From assembly GCA_030148665.1 (NCBI GenBank), contig JASBSZ010000002.1:45245-109244 (forward strand): a stretch of 64,000 bases of DNA. Direction: 5' to 3'. Positions 38,036-47,162 of the stretch are shown piece by piece; position 1 is the stretch's first letter; the number at the start of each line of letters is the position of its first letter. The DNA is from Alphaproteobacteria bacterium (GTDB lineage Bacteria; Pseudomonadota; Alphaproteobacteria; Rhodobacterales; Rhodobacteraceae). Both the position numbers and the translations under genes were made by a program. Under the pieces are notes generated by a model. The model saw only the letters and a list, made by a program, of their open reading frames with translations. It made no database searches and had not been told where the DNA came from.

Positions 38036-38896
38036 TCATTTGCCCGCCCCCCTTTCATCCTGCTTGACGCTGTTCCACAGTGCGTCCATCTCGGCCAGGT
38101 CCGATTGTTCGGGGCTGCGGCCCTGTTCGGCCAGACGGCGCTCGATCGCGGCAAAGCGACGGGTGAACTTGGCATTGGCGTCGCGCAGGGCGGCCTCGGG
38201 ATCGACGTTCAGATGGCGCGCAAGATTGGCCATGACGAACAGGAGGTCGCCGAATTCCTCGTGCAGGTGGTCGTGGTCGCCGCTGTCGCGGGCCTCGACC
38301 AGCTCGCGCGCCTCTTCGGCGATCTTGTCCACCACCGGGCGCGCATCGGGCCAGTCGAAACCCACCCGCGCGGCGCGTTTCTGCAGCTTGACCGCCCGCG
38401 TCAGCGCCGGCAGGGCCAGCGCCACGCCATCGAGCACCCCGCCGCGCGCCTGCCCGGCCCGCTCGGCGGCCTTGATGCGCTCCCAGTCGCGGGTCTGCTG
38501 CGCGGCGGTCTTGTCGCGGCTCTCGTCGCCAAAGACATGGGGATGACGGCTGATCATCTTGTCACAGATCCGCCGGGCGATGCTGTCCAGATCGAAAAGC
38601 CCGGCCTCGGCGCCCATCCGGGCGTGATAGACCACCTGCAGCAACAGGTCGCCCAGCTCGGATTCCAGCTCGTCCCAGGCCTCGCGTTCGATGGCGTCGA
38701 ACACCTCATAGGCCTCTTCCAGCGTATAGGGCGCGATCGAGCGGAAATCCTGCTCGATATCCCAGGGACAGCCATTGTCCGGGTCGCGCAGGCAACGCAT
38801 GATCCATTGCAGCCGGGCAAGCGGATCGCGGCTGTCCGCAGGGGGTTGCAGGCGGGCCTTGCCGGGCGTTTTCTGGCCGTGGTTGTGATTTGGCAT
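38036..38896 (-). CDS. mazG: Nucleoside triphosphate pyrophosphohydrolase MazG
   Basis: House-cleaning NTP pyrophosphatase. The 286-residue protein has two MazG domains. The first carries the acidic metal-binding pattern EEAYEVFDAIEREAWDELESELGDLLLQVVYHA, and the second has EEARELVEAR and HEEFGDLLFVMANLARHL. The length and tandem-domain arrangement match the E. coli-type enzyme. It is divergent from the M20 amidohydrolase gene with 70 bases between starts and is single-cistron. Confidence 0.95.
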   Translation of the reverse strand: MPNHNHGQKTPGKARLQPPADSRDPLARLQWIMRCLRDPDNGCPWDIEQDFRSIAPYTLEEAYEVFDAIEREAWDELESELGDLLLQVVYHARMGAEAGLFDLDSIARRICDKMISRHPHVFGDESRDKTAAQQTRDWERIKAAERAGQARGGVLDGVALALPALTRAVKLQKRAARVGFDWPDARPVVDKIAEEARELVEARDSGDHDHLHEEFGDLLFVMANLARHLNVDPEAALRDANAKFTRRFAAIERRLAEQGRSPEQSDLAEMDALWNSVKQDERGAGK

Positions 38897-38966
38897 TGTT
38901 CATCCGCTGAAAATCGGCAAATTTGGCCCAAGCATAAAGATGTCCGATCAGGGGAGTCCACCAACG

Positions 38967-40130
38967 ATGCCGATCATCAACCGAATTGCCGAATTTCACG
39001 ACGACATGAAAGAATGGCGCCAGCATCTGCACGCCAACCCCGAGCTGGGCTATGATCTGCCACAGACGGCCGCCTTTGTCATCGAACGCCTGCGCGAGTT
39101 CGGCGTGGACGAGATCCATGACGGAATCGCCCAGACCGGCATCGTCGCCATCATCAACGGACAGGGCGATGGCCCGACCATCGGACTGCGCGCCGACATG
39201 GACGCGCTGCCGATCACCGAAATCCCCGACCGCCCCTACAAGTCGCGCAACCAGGGGGTCATGCATGCCTGCGGCCATGACGGCCACACCGCCATGTTGC
39301 TGGGGGCGGCACGCTATCTGGCCGAGACGCGCAATTTCAGCGGCCGTGTCGCGCTGATCTTTCAGCCCGCCGAAGAGGGCGGCGCGGGGGGCGATGCCAT
39401 GTGCAAGGAAGGCATCATGGAGCGTTTCGACATCGCCCAGGTCTATGGCATCCACAATTTCCCCGGCATGCCCGAGGGCCTGCTGGGCACGCGCCCCGGC
39501 CCCCTGCTGGCAGCGGCCGACGAATTCCAGATTGACATCACGGGCCGCGGCGGGCACGCCGCCATGCCCCACACAACGGTCGATCCGGTGATGATCGCGG
39601 TGCAGATCGCCCAGACCCTGCAGACCATCGTCAGCCGCAATATCGACCCGATCGAACCGGCCGTGCTGTCGATCACCCGCATCGAGGCCGGCACCAGCCA
39701 CAACATCATCCCCGGCACCGCCTTCATGCAGGGCACCGTGCGCACCGTGCGCAAGGAAACCCAGGCAGATATCGTTGCGCGCATGGAATCCATCGTCACC
39801 GCGATCGCGCAGTCCATGGGCGGCGAGGCGACGCTGAACTATCATTATGGCTATCCGGCCACGGTGAACCACCCCGACGAGACCGAATTCGCCCTCGAGG
39901 TCGCGCGCCAGGTGGCCGGCGACGCCCTTGTCACCGGCGAGGTTCCCCCCACGATGGGGGCCGAGGATTTCGCCTACATGCTGGAACGCCGCCCCGGCGC
40001 CTATCTGTGTCTGGGCACGGGCGAGGGCGCGGGGCTGCACCACCCGGAATTCGATTTCAATGACGAGGTTTCGCCCATCGGCGCCAGCTTTTTCGTGAAG
40101 CTGGTGGAAACCGCCCAGCCGCCCCGATAG
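38967..40130 (+). CDS. M20-family amidohydrolase (hippurate hydrolase/aminoacylase-like)
   Basis: A 387-residue metallo-aminoacylase. Metal ligands are seen in MHACGHDGHTAMLLGAA, QPAEEGGAGG and HHPEFDFND, with the dimerisation-domain GRGGHAAMPHTTVDPV segment. Members cleave N-acyl amino acids or amino acid conjugates to the free amino acid. Start 38967 is preferred over an in-frame ATG at 38940 because GGGGAG precedes it and the family N-terminus (PIINRIAEFHDD) begins there. No neighbouring gene indicates the substrate. Confidence 0.92.
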   Translation: MPIINRIAEFHDDMKEWRQHLHANPELGYDLPQTAAFVIERLREFGVDEIHDGIAQTGIVAIINGQGDGPTIGLRADMDALPITEIPDRPYKSRNQGVMHACGHDGHTAMLLGAARYLAETRNFSGRVALIFQPAEEGGAGGDAMCKEGIMERFDIAQVYGIHNFPGMPEGLLGTRPGPLLAAADEFQIDITGRGGHAAMPHTTVDPVMIAVQIAQTLQTIVSRNIDPIEPAVLSITRIEAGTSHNIIPGTAFMQGTVRTVRKETQADIVARMESIVTAIAQSMGGEATLNYHYGYPATVNHPDETEFALEVARQVAGDALVTGEVPPTMGAEDFAYMLERRPGAYLCLGTGEGAGLHHPEFDFNDEVSPIGASFFVKLVETAQPPR

Positions 40131-40166
40131 GGGCGGCCGGCCAGGAGCATCATTGCGGCCGCGTCA

Positions 40167-42359
40167 TCATTCCTGGTTGGCGGCGGTCTTGGTCTGGCCC
40201 TCGGTCTTGAGGATCTCGTCACCGCCCGCCTCGCGCAGGGCGTCGAGCACGATCTTCTGGGTCAGCACCTCGGGCAGGAATATCCCGTCCGGCGCCTTGG
40301 GCCCGTAGACCCCGTAAAAGGGGATGCCGTAGCGACCGTTGTCTTCCAGATACTTGGCAATCCTCGGGTCGGGTCGGGTCCAGTCGGCCTCCATCGGGAT
40401 CACCTTGCCGCCGCTGAGGATGCGCGCCACCTCGCCCCGGCGCAGTACCAGCGTCTTGTTGGCCTTGCAGGTCAGGCACCAGTCGGCGGTCACGTTGACA
40501 AAGACGGTGCGCCCCTGGGACACGTTCTTGGCGATATCGGCGCGTACCCACGGCACCCAGGGGATCTTTTGCTGGGCCGTGTTCGCAGCCCTTGCCGGCT
40601 GATCGCCGCCAACCATCACCGGCACCACCAGCGAGGCCGCGACCAGCGCCGTCACCGCGACACGGCGCAGCAGGATCGGCAGGCGCCTTTCGGGCAGCCT
40701 GAGCGCCAGCAGTGCAACCACGACCACCAGCGTGCTGCCCACACCATAGACGACGTTGCGCCCCGCGACCCCGTCCATGACCCAGAACAGCCAGACCGCG
40801 GTCAGCGCCAGCAGCGCGCCCAGCAGCAGCTTGATCAGCACCATCCACCGCCCCGGACGCGGCATGAACCTGACCATCTCGGGGCGGATCGCCACCACCA
40901 GATAGGGCAGCGCCAGCCCCAGGCCAAGCGCGGTAAAGATGACCAGGATATCGACCGGCCGCCCGGCCAGGGCAAAGGCGATCGCCGTTCCCAGGAAGGG
41001 GGCCGAACAGGGGGTGGCCAGCACGGCGGCAAAGGCCCCGGTCGAGAAATCGCCGATCCGCGTCGGCTGCCCCGAGGCCTTGGCCAGCTTGTCGGTCATG
41101 CTCGAAGGCAGGTTGATCTCGAACAGGCCGAACAGGTTGGCGGCAAACAGCACCAGAAGAACCGCCATGCCCGCCAGAAAGACCGGGTTCTGGAACTGCA
41201 CGCCCCAGCCCACCGTCAGGCCCAGCGCGCGCGCGCCCAGCGTCAGCCCGCCCAGCAGCCACATGAAGGCCATGACCCCCAGCGCCGACAGAAGAAAGCC
41301 CTCGCGCACCCGGCCGCGGCCCTGGGACTGGGCCTTCATCACCGAGGTCAGCTTGATCGACAGCACCGGCAGGACGCAGGGCATGACGTTCAGGATCAGC
41401 CCGCCCAGCAGGGCCACGGCGGCCATCTTGGCCAGCTGCACCAGGGTGGGCACCGCCTTGGCCAGGGTGAAGGGCGGCTTGGGGGGGGGATCGGAACTCA
41501 GCGCCCGGCTTGCCGTGGTCACGGCGCGCGCGCCCTCGTCGTCGGTGATGGTCACCGTCACCTGCTTGGCGCCGTCATCGCCAATGCCGGTCAGCGGCAC
41601 CCTTGCCCACAGCAGACGCCCGGAATCGCCGATACGGATGTCGGGCGGGCCGAAAATCGTCTGTTCCGAAACCTCGGGAAAGATATCGGGATTGCGAAAC
41701 GGGGTATCGCTGCGCAATGTCAGCACGATGGCCGGGGTGTCACCCTCGACCAGCGATGCGGTTTCCAGCCTGACCCCGGCCGCATCGCCCGCCTGCGGAA
41801 TGCGTGCCGACCACTTGGCGATCAGGGCGGCCGATTTCTGGTCGATACCGCTGCCTGTGGGCAGATCCAGCGCCAGCTTGAAATTCTGGGGCACGCAGAC
41901 CAGGCTGCATGTCAGCATGTTGACATCCACCCGCAGCTGCGCGGGTTCGCCCGCCTTTTTCAGCCGGATGACCAGGGGAAAGACGACCTCGTGCTTGTAG
42001 CCGAAATTCTCGATCCCGAAGGCATGGAACCGGGTGGGCGCGGGCCACTGGAAATCGACCGAGGCGATATTGGTCGATTGCGACCAGTCCAGCCGCGGCG
42101 GCGTGCCGACCTCGCCCGGGGTGCGCCAGTAGGTTTTCCAGCCATCGGCCAGATCGACCTTGAACCCGGCGGCAATGGTGGCGGAACCGGGCGCGACACC
42201 ATCCTGTGCGGTGATCAGGCTGGCATTGACCGCCTCCGAGGTAAAGGCCTCGGACTCGGCCGCCTTCAGGGCCGTGCCGGACAGCGTTACGCCAAGGGCG
42301 AGCAGCGGCGCCAGAACCAGGGGCAGAACCCGAGACAGTGCGACATTGAATCTGGACAT
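40167..42359 (-). CDS. scsB: DsbD/ScsB-like periplasmic thiol:disulfide reductase
   Basis: A 730-residue three-domain protein that would carry electrons from cytoplasmic thioredoxin to the periplasm. After a signal segment, the N-terminal periplasmic domain has a Cys pair C151/C155 (LTCSLVCVPQ), as in ScsB proteins rather than classical DsbD. The membrane domain (8-9 helices) carries the transport Cys in NVMPCVLPVLSIK and ATPCSAPFLG, and the C-terminal thioredoxin domain has ADWCLTCKANK. ScsB proteins are tied to copper tolerance in enterobacteria. Here it is divergent from an L,D-transpeptidase gene at one end of a metal/redox cluster, which supports a copper-stress role. Confidence 0.88.
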   Translation of the reverse strand: MSRFNVALSRVLPLVLAPLLALGVTLSGTALKAAESEAFTSEAVNASLITAQDGVAPGSATIAAGFKVDLADGWKTYWRTPGEVGTPPRLDWSQSTNIASVDFQWPAPTRFHAFGIENFGYKHEVVFPLVIRLKKAGEPAQLRVDVNMLTCSLVCVPQNFKLALDLPTGSGIDQKSAALIAKWSARIPQAGDAAGVRLETASLVEGDTPAIVLTLRSDTPFRNPDIFPEVSEQTIFGPPDIRIGDSGRLLWARVPLTGIGDDGAKQVTVTITDDEGARAVTTASRALSSDPPPKPPFTLAKAVPTLVQLAKMAAVALLGGLILNVMPCVLPVLSIKLTSVMKAQSQGRGRVREGFLLSALGVMAFMWLLGGLTLGARALGLTVGWGVQFQNPVFLAGMAVLLVLFAANLFGLFEINLPSSMTDKLAKASGQPTRIGDFSTGAFAAVLATPCSAPFLGTAIAFALAGRPVDILVIFTALGLGLALPYLVVAIRPEMVRFMPRPGRWMVLIKLLLGALLALTAVWLFWVMDGVAGRNVVYGVGSTLVVVVALLALRLPERRLPILLRRVAVTALVAASLVVPVMVGGDQPARAANTAQQKIPWVPWVRADIAKNVSQGRTVFVNVTADWCLTCKANKTLVLRRGEVARILSGGKVIPMEADWTRPDPRIAKYLEDNGRYGIPFYGVYGPKAPDGIFLPEVLTQKIVLDALREAGGDEILKTEGQTKTAANQE

Positions 42360-42569
42360 GGGGAAAATCCGTACTGATCGTTTGACGCGCTTCCTGGGGC
42401 CGTCCCCGCGGTAAGGTCAAGAGGCAGTATCGGCACGACATGGTGAACGGCAAACAAATTCGCCTCACGATGACGTGAAACGGTTGTGCTTGACCCTCCA
42501 GCAGGTGAAAGTCGCAATTCTGGGCAAAACCGGGTATCGAGTATCCCCGCAGATCCATGAGGAACCCCG

Positions 42570-43184
42570 ATGAACAAGAAAACACCACCGCATCTCAACC
42601 GCCGCCGCATGCTCGGTGTCGTGGCCGGCACACTTGCGGCCCCGGTGATCCTGCCCGGCAAGGTCCTTGCCGCGACGCCCCAGGACGCGGCGCTTGAGCA
42701 GGCCGCCGAACAGGCGGTTGCCCGGCACAACATCTCGTCCTTCGTCGTGCGCCGCTGGCAGGACCATTTCGACAATCTCAAGCACGGCGCGATCCTGTCC
42801 GACACGGTTTCCCGGTTCCTGACCTTCTGGTCCGAGGACGAAAAGATCGTCAAGATCTATCCCACCAGCGTTCCGCTGACCGATCAGCTGACGCGCCGGG
42901 GACGTACCCGCATCGTGCGCAAGGTCGTGGGTCCCTCATGGCGCCCGACGCCCAACATGCTCAAGCGCAATCCGAACTGGCCGCGCTACTGGCCGCCGGG
43001 CCCCGACAACCCGCTGGGGACCCATGCGCTGTACCTGTCGTGGACCTATTACCGCATCCACGGCACCAACGACACGCGCAAGATCGGACGTCGTTCGTCG
43101 AATGGCTGCATAGGTCTGTACAACAAGGACATCAAGGAGCTGTTCGGTCTGGCAAAGGTTGGCACGCAGGTCGTTCTGATCTAG
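42570..43184 (+). CDS. L,D-transpeptidase (YkuD domain), Tat-type signal, Arg missing from SxGCxR
   Basis: A 204-residue periplasmic enzyme. The N-terminus has RRRMLGVVAGTLAAPVILPG, a twin-arginine-like signal. The YkuD core shows His164 in YRIHGTND and catalytic Cys180 in SSNGCIGLYNKD; the canonical motif ends GC(I/V)R, and here the Arg is Gly. It may cross-link peptidoglycan 3-3 or attach proteins. It is followed after 36 bases by a cytochrome c gene and is divergent from the ScsB-like reductase, which could keep its catalytic Cys reduced. The Arg change raises the question of whether it acts as an ordinary transpeptidase. Confidence 0.85.
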   Translation: MNKKTPPHLNRRRMLGVVAGTLAAPVILPGKVLAATPQDAALEQAAEQAVARHNISSFVVRRWQDHFDNLKHGAILSDTVSRFLTFWSEDEKIVKIYPTSVPLTDQLTRRGRTRIVRKVVGPSWRPTPNMLKRNPNWPRYWPPGPDNPLGTHALYLSWTYYRIHGTNDTRKIGRRSSNGCIGLYNKDIKELFGLAKVGTQVVLI

Positions 43185-43220
43185 AAACAACCCGCAACCC
43201 GGACAGAAAGACGAACCGAG

Positions 43221-43682
43221 ATGAAAGCGACACCGATTCTGGCTGTTTCCCTGTTTCTTGCAGCCGGAGCCGGGGCACTGTACCTGAACGCGACCAGACA
43301 AGCAGATGCCCCGGCACATGTTAACACCCTTCCCGACATGACGGGGCTGAAAAAGGGTGATCCGATCGTGCAGGTCAAGCTCCCCGACAAGCTCAGCCCG
43401 CGGGCGCAGCTTGGCAAGACGGCCTTCGATTCGGTCTGTGCGGCCTGTCACGGCGCCAACGCGTCGGGCAGATACGGGCACGGCCCGACCTTCATCAGCC
43501 GCATTTACGTGCCGACCCATCACGGGGACGAGGCCTTTGTCTATGCGGCCCAGAACGGGGTGCGTTCGCATCACTGGCCCTTTGGCGACATGCCGCCGCA
43601 AAAGGGGCTGACAAGGGCGGACCTGATGAACATCGCGGTCTATATCCGCGAGTTGCAGCGCGCCAACGGCATCATCAAGTGA
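43221..43682 (+). CDS. Membrane-anchored monoheme cytochrome c
   Basis: A 153-residue class I cytochrome c. The N-terminal hydrophobic segment (ILAVSLFLAAGAGALYL) lacks a clear cleavage site and probably anchors the protein. The single heme site is CAACH (about residue 73), with a likely axial Met in FGDMPPQKG. The region between is rich in His (THHGDEAFVYAA, RSHHWPFGD), unusual for a plain c-type domain and possibly metal binding. It is encoded between an L,D-transpeptidase and a second cytochrome c, upstream of respiratory genes to which it may deliver electrons. Confidence 0.9.
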   Translation: MKATPILAVSLFLAAGAGALYLNATRQADAPAHVNTLPDMTGLKKGDPIVQVKLPDKLSPRAQLGKTAFDSVCAACHGANASGRYGHGPTFISRIYVPTHHGDEAFVYAAQNGVRSHHWPFGDMPPQKGLTRADLMNIAVYIRELQRANGIIK

Positions 43683-43776
43683 CATCCGGGCAGGCCCCCG
43701 TCGGGCGCATGGCCGGTCGGCTGACCAGGGCCGGCGATCCGGCCCCGGGCCCTGCCCCGGACGAAAGGGATACGCG

Positions 43777-44304
43777 ATGAACAGGACCAACATCACGGTA
43801 TCGGCCCTTGCCCTGGTTGCCCTGGGCGCCATCGGGGCCGGCTGGTTTCTGGGCGGCTCGGGCGACGGAAACGACGCGCCGGCGACGGCCCCCGCGACGG
43901 CCCGGAACATGGCCGCAACCGCGACACCGCCGGCGGCACCAACGCGCGCACCCGACATCGCGGCCGGCAAGGTGATCTATGGCGACAACTGCGCCTCGTG
44001 CCACGGCGCCAATCTGGAAGGCCAGCCCAACTGGCAGGAACAGAAACCCGACGGCACCTATCCCGCCCCGCCCCATGACGAAACCGGCCACACCTGGCAC
44101 CACGACGACAAGATGCTGTTCGGCTATATCCGCGATGGCGGCGCGGCCACGCTGGCGGCGCAGGGGGTAACCAGCCTCAAGAGCGGCATGCCCGCCTTTG
44201 GCGACATCCTGACCGACGACGAGATCCGCGACGTTCTGGCCTATATCGAGTCGACCTGGCCCGAAAGAATCCGCGAGGCCCGACGCAAGCGCGGCACCGA
44301 ATGA
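43777..44304 (+). CDS. Membrane-anchored monoheme cytochrome c
   Basis: A 175-residue cytochrome c with an N-terminal membrane anchor (VSALALVALGAIGAGWFLGG), an Ala/Thr/Pro linker of about 40 residues, heme site NCASCHGANLEGQPNWQ and axial Met in LKSGMPAFGDIL. The domain DGTYPAPPHDETGHTWHHDD resembles cytochromes found in copper-related and oxidase-related clusters. It begins 94 bases after the preceding cytochrome; the spacer can form a GC-rich stem. It is a likely electron carrier for the B-type oxidase encoded 4 kb downstream, inferred from position. Confidence 0.9.
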   Translation: MNRTNITVSALALVALGAIGAGWFLGGSGDGNDAPATAPATARNMAATATPPAAPTRAPDIAAGKVIYGDNCASCHGANLEGQPNWQEQKPDGTYPAPPHDETGHTWHHDDKMLFGYIRDGGAATLAAQGVTSLKSGMPAFGDILTDDEIRDVLAYIESTWPERIREARRKRGTE

Positions 44305-44462
44305 ACCCGAGGGCGGCGACCATGTTGCCCGCACACCCCGTGTTTCCCCGCCGGCGACCATTGCGGCAACCATTGCAGCGGGGCCACGCATGGGTCACAA
44401 CCGTCATCCCCCTCAAACAAAAGTGATTGTCCTGCAATGGTTCATGGGTTTAGGTTCCAGTC

Positions 44463-44831
44463 ATGAGACAGTTTTTCGTCATGGTGCTGGCCTTGCTCGC
44501 CGCGGTTGCCCTTACGCAACCCGCCATGGCGTTTGACGGGCATCGCGCCCCCGCCCTGCCAACGGCCATTTCGATGACCGCGGGCATGTCGGCGGGCAGC
44601 CTCTCGCCCGTGGCCCCGCGCGGCGCCGTGATCCTGCCCGCGATCGGCACGAACTGTGTCCAGAGCGCACAATGCGGCGAAAACGCCGATCACCCCTGCA
44701 GCGATTGCGCGATCATCACCCTGGGCCACCTGCCCGATTCCGATCGCGCGGGCAACGGGCGCGAGACCTTTGTCGTCTCATGGGCCGACGGTCTGCCCCA
44801 GGCGGCCATCCTCAAGCCTCCCAGATTCTGA
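44463..44831 (+). CDS. Small exported Cys-rich protein, LKPPRF terminus (paralogue A)
   Basis: A 122-residue protein of no family that I recognise. It has a Sec signal (MRQFFVMVLALLAAVALTQPAMA), a low-complexity stretch, then C65-x5-C71-x7-C79-x2-C82 and, 34 residues after the last Cys, the C-terminus LKPPRF. The same spacing and ending occur in the product of the gene at 47844, so the two are paralogues. Position between cytochrome c genes and an L,D-transpeptidase, in a cluster with a Cu(I)-sensing regulator, suggests metal or heme handling in the periplasm. Experimental function unknown. Confidence 0.75.
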   Translation: MRQFFVMVLALLAAVALTQPAMAFDGHRAPALPTAISMTAGMSAGSLSPVAPRGAVILPAIGTNCVQSAQCGENADHPCSDCAIITLGHLPDSDRAGNGRETFVVSWADGLPQAAILKPPRF

Positions 44832-44887
44832 ATCGCCCTGCCCGGCGACAGCTGCCGGTCTTTGATTCGGATTCAGGAGAGGTAAAC

Positions 44888-46576
44888 ATGTTCAAACACA
44901 ATCATTCGCCCATTTCCGGGCCGGTCCGGGTTTCCCCGACCATCGCCAGCCGCGACATGTGGTCGCTGGCGGCTTCATCCATTTCCCGTCTTTTTCTTCG
45001 CGCCTTCGCGATCGTGGCTCTGCTCGTGCTGGCGCAGTTGCAGACACCCGCGGCGCGCGCCCAGAGCGCGGCTTTCCGCCTGGCGGTGGCACAGGCCGCG
45101 GCCGGCGACAAGGCGATTGCCGCATTCTACAAGGCGCGCGACTATCGCCCGATCTGGACCGGCGGCAGCGACGGGGCGCGCCGGCGCGCCCTGCTCGAGG
45201 CCCTGAAACGCGCACCCGATCACGGCCTGCCCGAGGGGCGCTATGACTATGACCAGCTGCGGCGCGAATTCTCGGGCTTCAAGTCGGCGCGCGAGCGCGG
45301 GATTCTGGAGGTCGCAACCACCCGCAAGTTCCTGCAATATGCCCGCGACATCCAGAGCGGCATCCTGGAACCGCGCCGCATCGACAAGAACATGACCCTG
45401 CGCCCGCCGCGGCGCGACCCCCTCAAGACGCTGATCGCCTTTTCCCAGAGCAACCCGCGCGCCTTTTTCCGCGCGTTGCCCCCGCAGGACCCGGAATATG
45501 GCCGCCTGCTGAAGGAAAAGCTGCGCATGGAGCGCATCATCGCCCGTGGCGGCTGGGGCCCCAAGGTGCAGGCCCGCGCCCTGAAACCCGGCCAGCGCGG
45601 GCCCCAGGTCGTCGCCCTGCGCAAACGCCTGACCGCCATGCGCTATGGCCAGCTGGGCAGCGCGAATGTCTATGACGCGCGCCTGACCCAGGCGGTCAAG
45701 CTGTTTCAGCAGGATCACGGCCTGAACACGGACGGCATCGCCGGTGCGCAGACGATCAGGGCAATCAACGTCTCGGCCTCGACGCGCCTGATGCAGGTGG
45801 TGATCGGGCTGGAACGGCTGCGCTGGCTGAACAAGCCGCTGGGCAAGCGCCATATCCTGGTCAACGAGGCCGCGTTCACCGCATATGTCATCGACAACGG
45901 CAAGCCGACCCTGACCACCCGCGTGGTCGTCGGACAGCCGGGGCGCTGGCGCACACCGGAATTTGAAAAGAAGATGACCCACATGGTCATCAACCCGTCC
46001 TGGTATGTGCCGGCCTCGATCGCGGGCGGGGAATATCTGCCCCTGCTCAAGAAGAACCCCAATGCCCTGACCCGGCAGGAGCTGATCATGACCGACCCCT
46101 CGGGCCGGCAGGTCGACCCGACCAGGATCGACTTTTCGAAATACAGCAAGAACAACTTTCCCTTCAGCCTGCGCCAGCCGCCCTCGGGGGCCAATGCGCT
46201 GGGAAAGGTCAAGTTCATGTTCCCCAACTGGCACGCGATCTATCTGCACGATACCCCGGCCAAGTCATTGTTCGGAAAGGATATTCGCGCCTATAGCCAC
46301 GGCTGCGTAAGGGTACAGAAACCGTTTGAGCTGGCCTATACGCTGCTGGCGCCGCAGGTGCGCGACCCGAAATCCTATTTCGACGGCCTGGTCGCGGCCG
46401 GCGACGAGGTGACGGTCAGGCTGAAGGAGCCGGTGCCGATCTATCTGGTCTATCGCACGGCCTGGGTCTCGCCCGAGGGGCGGCCCAACTATCGTGCCGA
46501 TACCTACAAGGTCGACAAGAAAGTCTTTGCCGCGCTCAGCCGGGCCGGCGTGGTGCTGCGCGCGCAGGCAAGCTGA
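44888..46576 (+). CDS. L,D-transpeptidase, YcbB type
   Basis: A 562-residue cell-wall enzyme with the YcbB (LdtD) arrangement: N-terminal membrane/signal segment (about residues 34-58), scaffold domain, a peptidoglycan-binding domain (about 236-293, QRGPQVVALRKRLTAM...FQQDHGLNTDG) and a YkuD catalytic domain with His454 (YLHDTPAKSLF) and Cys473 (YSHGCVRVQKP). The start ATG at 44888 follows AGGAGAGG; the open frame extends upstream without good character. Such enzymes make 3-3 cross-links that strengthen the wall under stress and, in E. coli, YcbB-type activity is affected by copper and thiol oxidation. Confidence 0.93.
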   Translation: MFKHNHSPISGPVRVSPTIASRDMWSLAASSISRLFLRAFAIVALLVLAQLQTPAARAQSAAFRLAVAQAAAGDKAIAAFYKARDYRPIWTGGSDGARRRALLEALKRAPDHGLPEGRYDYDQLRREFSGFKSARERGILEVATTRKFLQYARDIQSGILEPRRIDKNMTLRPPRRDPLKTLIAFSQSNPRAFFRALPPQDPEYGRLLKEKLRMERIIARGGWGPKVQARALKPGQRGPQVVALRKRLTAMRYGQLGSANVYDARLTQAVKLFQQDHGLNTDGIAGAQTIRAINVSASTRLMQVVIGLERLRWLNKPLGKRHILVNEAAFTAYVIDNGKPTLTTRVVVGQPGRWRTPEFEKKMTHMVINPSWYVPASIAGGEYLPLLKKNPNALTRQELIMTDPSGRQVDPTRIDFSKYSKNNFPFSLRQPPSGANALGKVKFMFPNWHAIYLHDTPAKSLFGKDIRAYSHGCVRVQKPFELAYTLLAPQVRDPKSYFDGLVAAGDEVTVRLKEPVPIYLVYRTAWVSPEGRPNYRADTYKVDKKVFAALSRAGVVLRAQAS

Positions 46577-46583
46577 AAACCCC

Positions 46584-46658
46584 GGGCGCGCGACCTATAT
46601 ACAAGGGATACCGGCGGCTCGGTTCCGGCGGCATCCTTCGGCAGGGGGTCGCGCGCCC
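46584..46658 (+). promoter_or_regulatory. 75-nt stem-loop with perfect 12-bp arms upstream of cueR
   Basis: GGGCGCGCGACC (46584-46595) is exactly complementary to GGTCGCGCGCCC (46647-46658). The loop includes the AT-rich TATATACA and two CCGGCGGC copies. It begins 8 bases after the transpeptidase stop and ends 29 bases before the regulator gene. It may be a terminator-like barrier, a structured leader or part of a promoter; there is no T-run. Confidence 0.55.
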
Positions 46659-46686
46659 GTGGAGCCGAACCGAAGGAAAGAGGATC

Positions 46687-47124
46687 ATGACCATGAACAT
46701 CGGAGAAGTTTCCAAACGATCGGGCCTACCGGCCAAGACAATCCGCTATTACGAGGAAATCGGCCTCATCAAGCCGCTGCGCGGCCTCAACGGATATCGC
46801 GCCTTTCGCGAAAGCGACCTGCACAAGCTGGCCTTTCTGGGGCGCGCGCGCTCGCTGGGTTTCAGCATCGACGACTGTCGCGCCCTGATGTCACTGTACG
46901 AGGACGACAACCGCGCCAGTGCCGACGTCAAGGAAATCGCCGAACGCCACCTGGAAAAGATCCGCAACAAGATGCGCGAACTGGCGGGCATGGAAACCAC
47001 GCTTTCCGAGCTGGTCGAGGCCTGTAACGGAGATCACAAACCCGATTGCCCCATCCTGCGGGATCTGGCGATCACCGAGCAGCCCTGTGACTGCGACAAA
47101 CTGGAAAAACGCAAGACCGCCTGA
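46687..47124 (+). CDS. cueR: MerR-family Cu(I)-responsive regulator (CueR/HmrR-like)
   Basis: A 145-residue MerR regulator: winged helix at the N-terminus ([49 protein letters not shown]), a long dimerisation helix, then the metal loop C113-N-G-D-H-K-P-D-C121. The C-x7-C spacing and DCPIL continuation match CueR-type Cu(I) sensors. A further CDC pair (C134, C136) follows. Start 46687 is taken; ATG 46693 (MNIGEV) is equally plausible. It precedes the orphan Rieske gene by 38 bases, and the whole neighbourhood is rich in copper and redox proteins. Confidence 0.93.
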   Translation: MTMNIGEVSKRSGLPAKTIRYYEEIGLIKPLRGLNGYRAFRESDLHKLAFLGRARSLGFSIDDCRALMSLYEDDNRASADVKEIAERHLEKIRNKMRELAGMETTLSELVEACNGDHKPDCPILRDLAITEQPCDCDKLEKRKTA

Positions 47125-47162
47125 GGACGGCCACGTTTTTCGACTCTCGAAAGGAAAGAAAG

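Noticed and set aside
42500..42530. MerR-like sequence TTGACCCTCCAGCAGG before the small L,D-transpeptidase gene
   Set aside because: The left half resembles a CueR site, but the right half (TGAAAGTC) is only partly complementary and the expected -10 (CAATTC) is poor. Possible, but too weak to list as a promoter.
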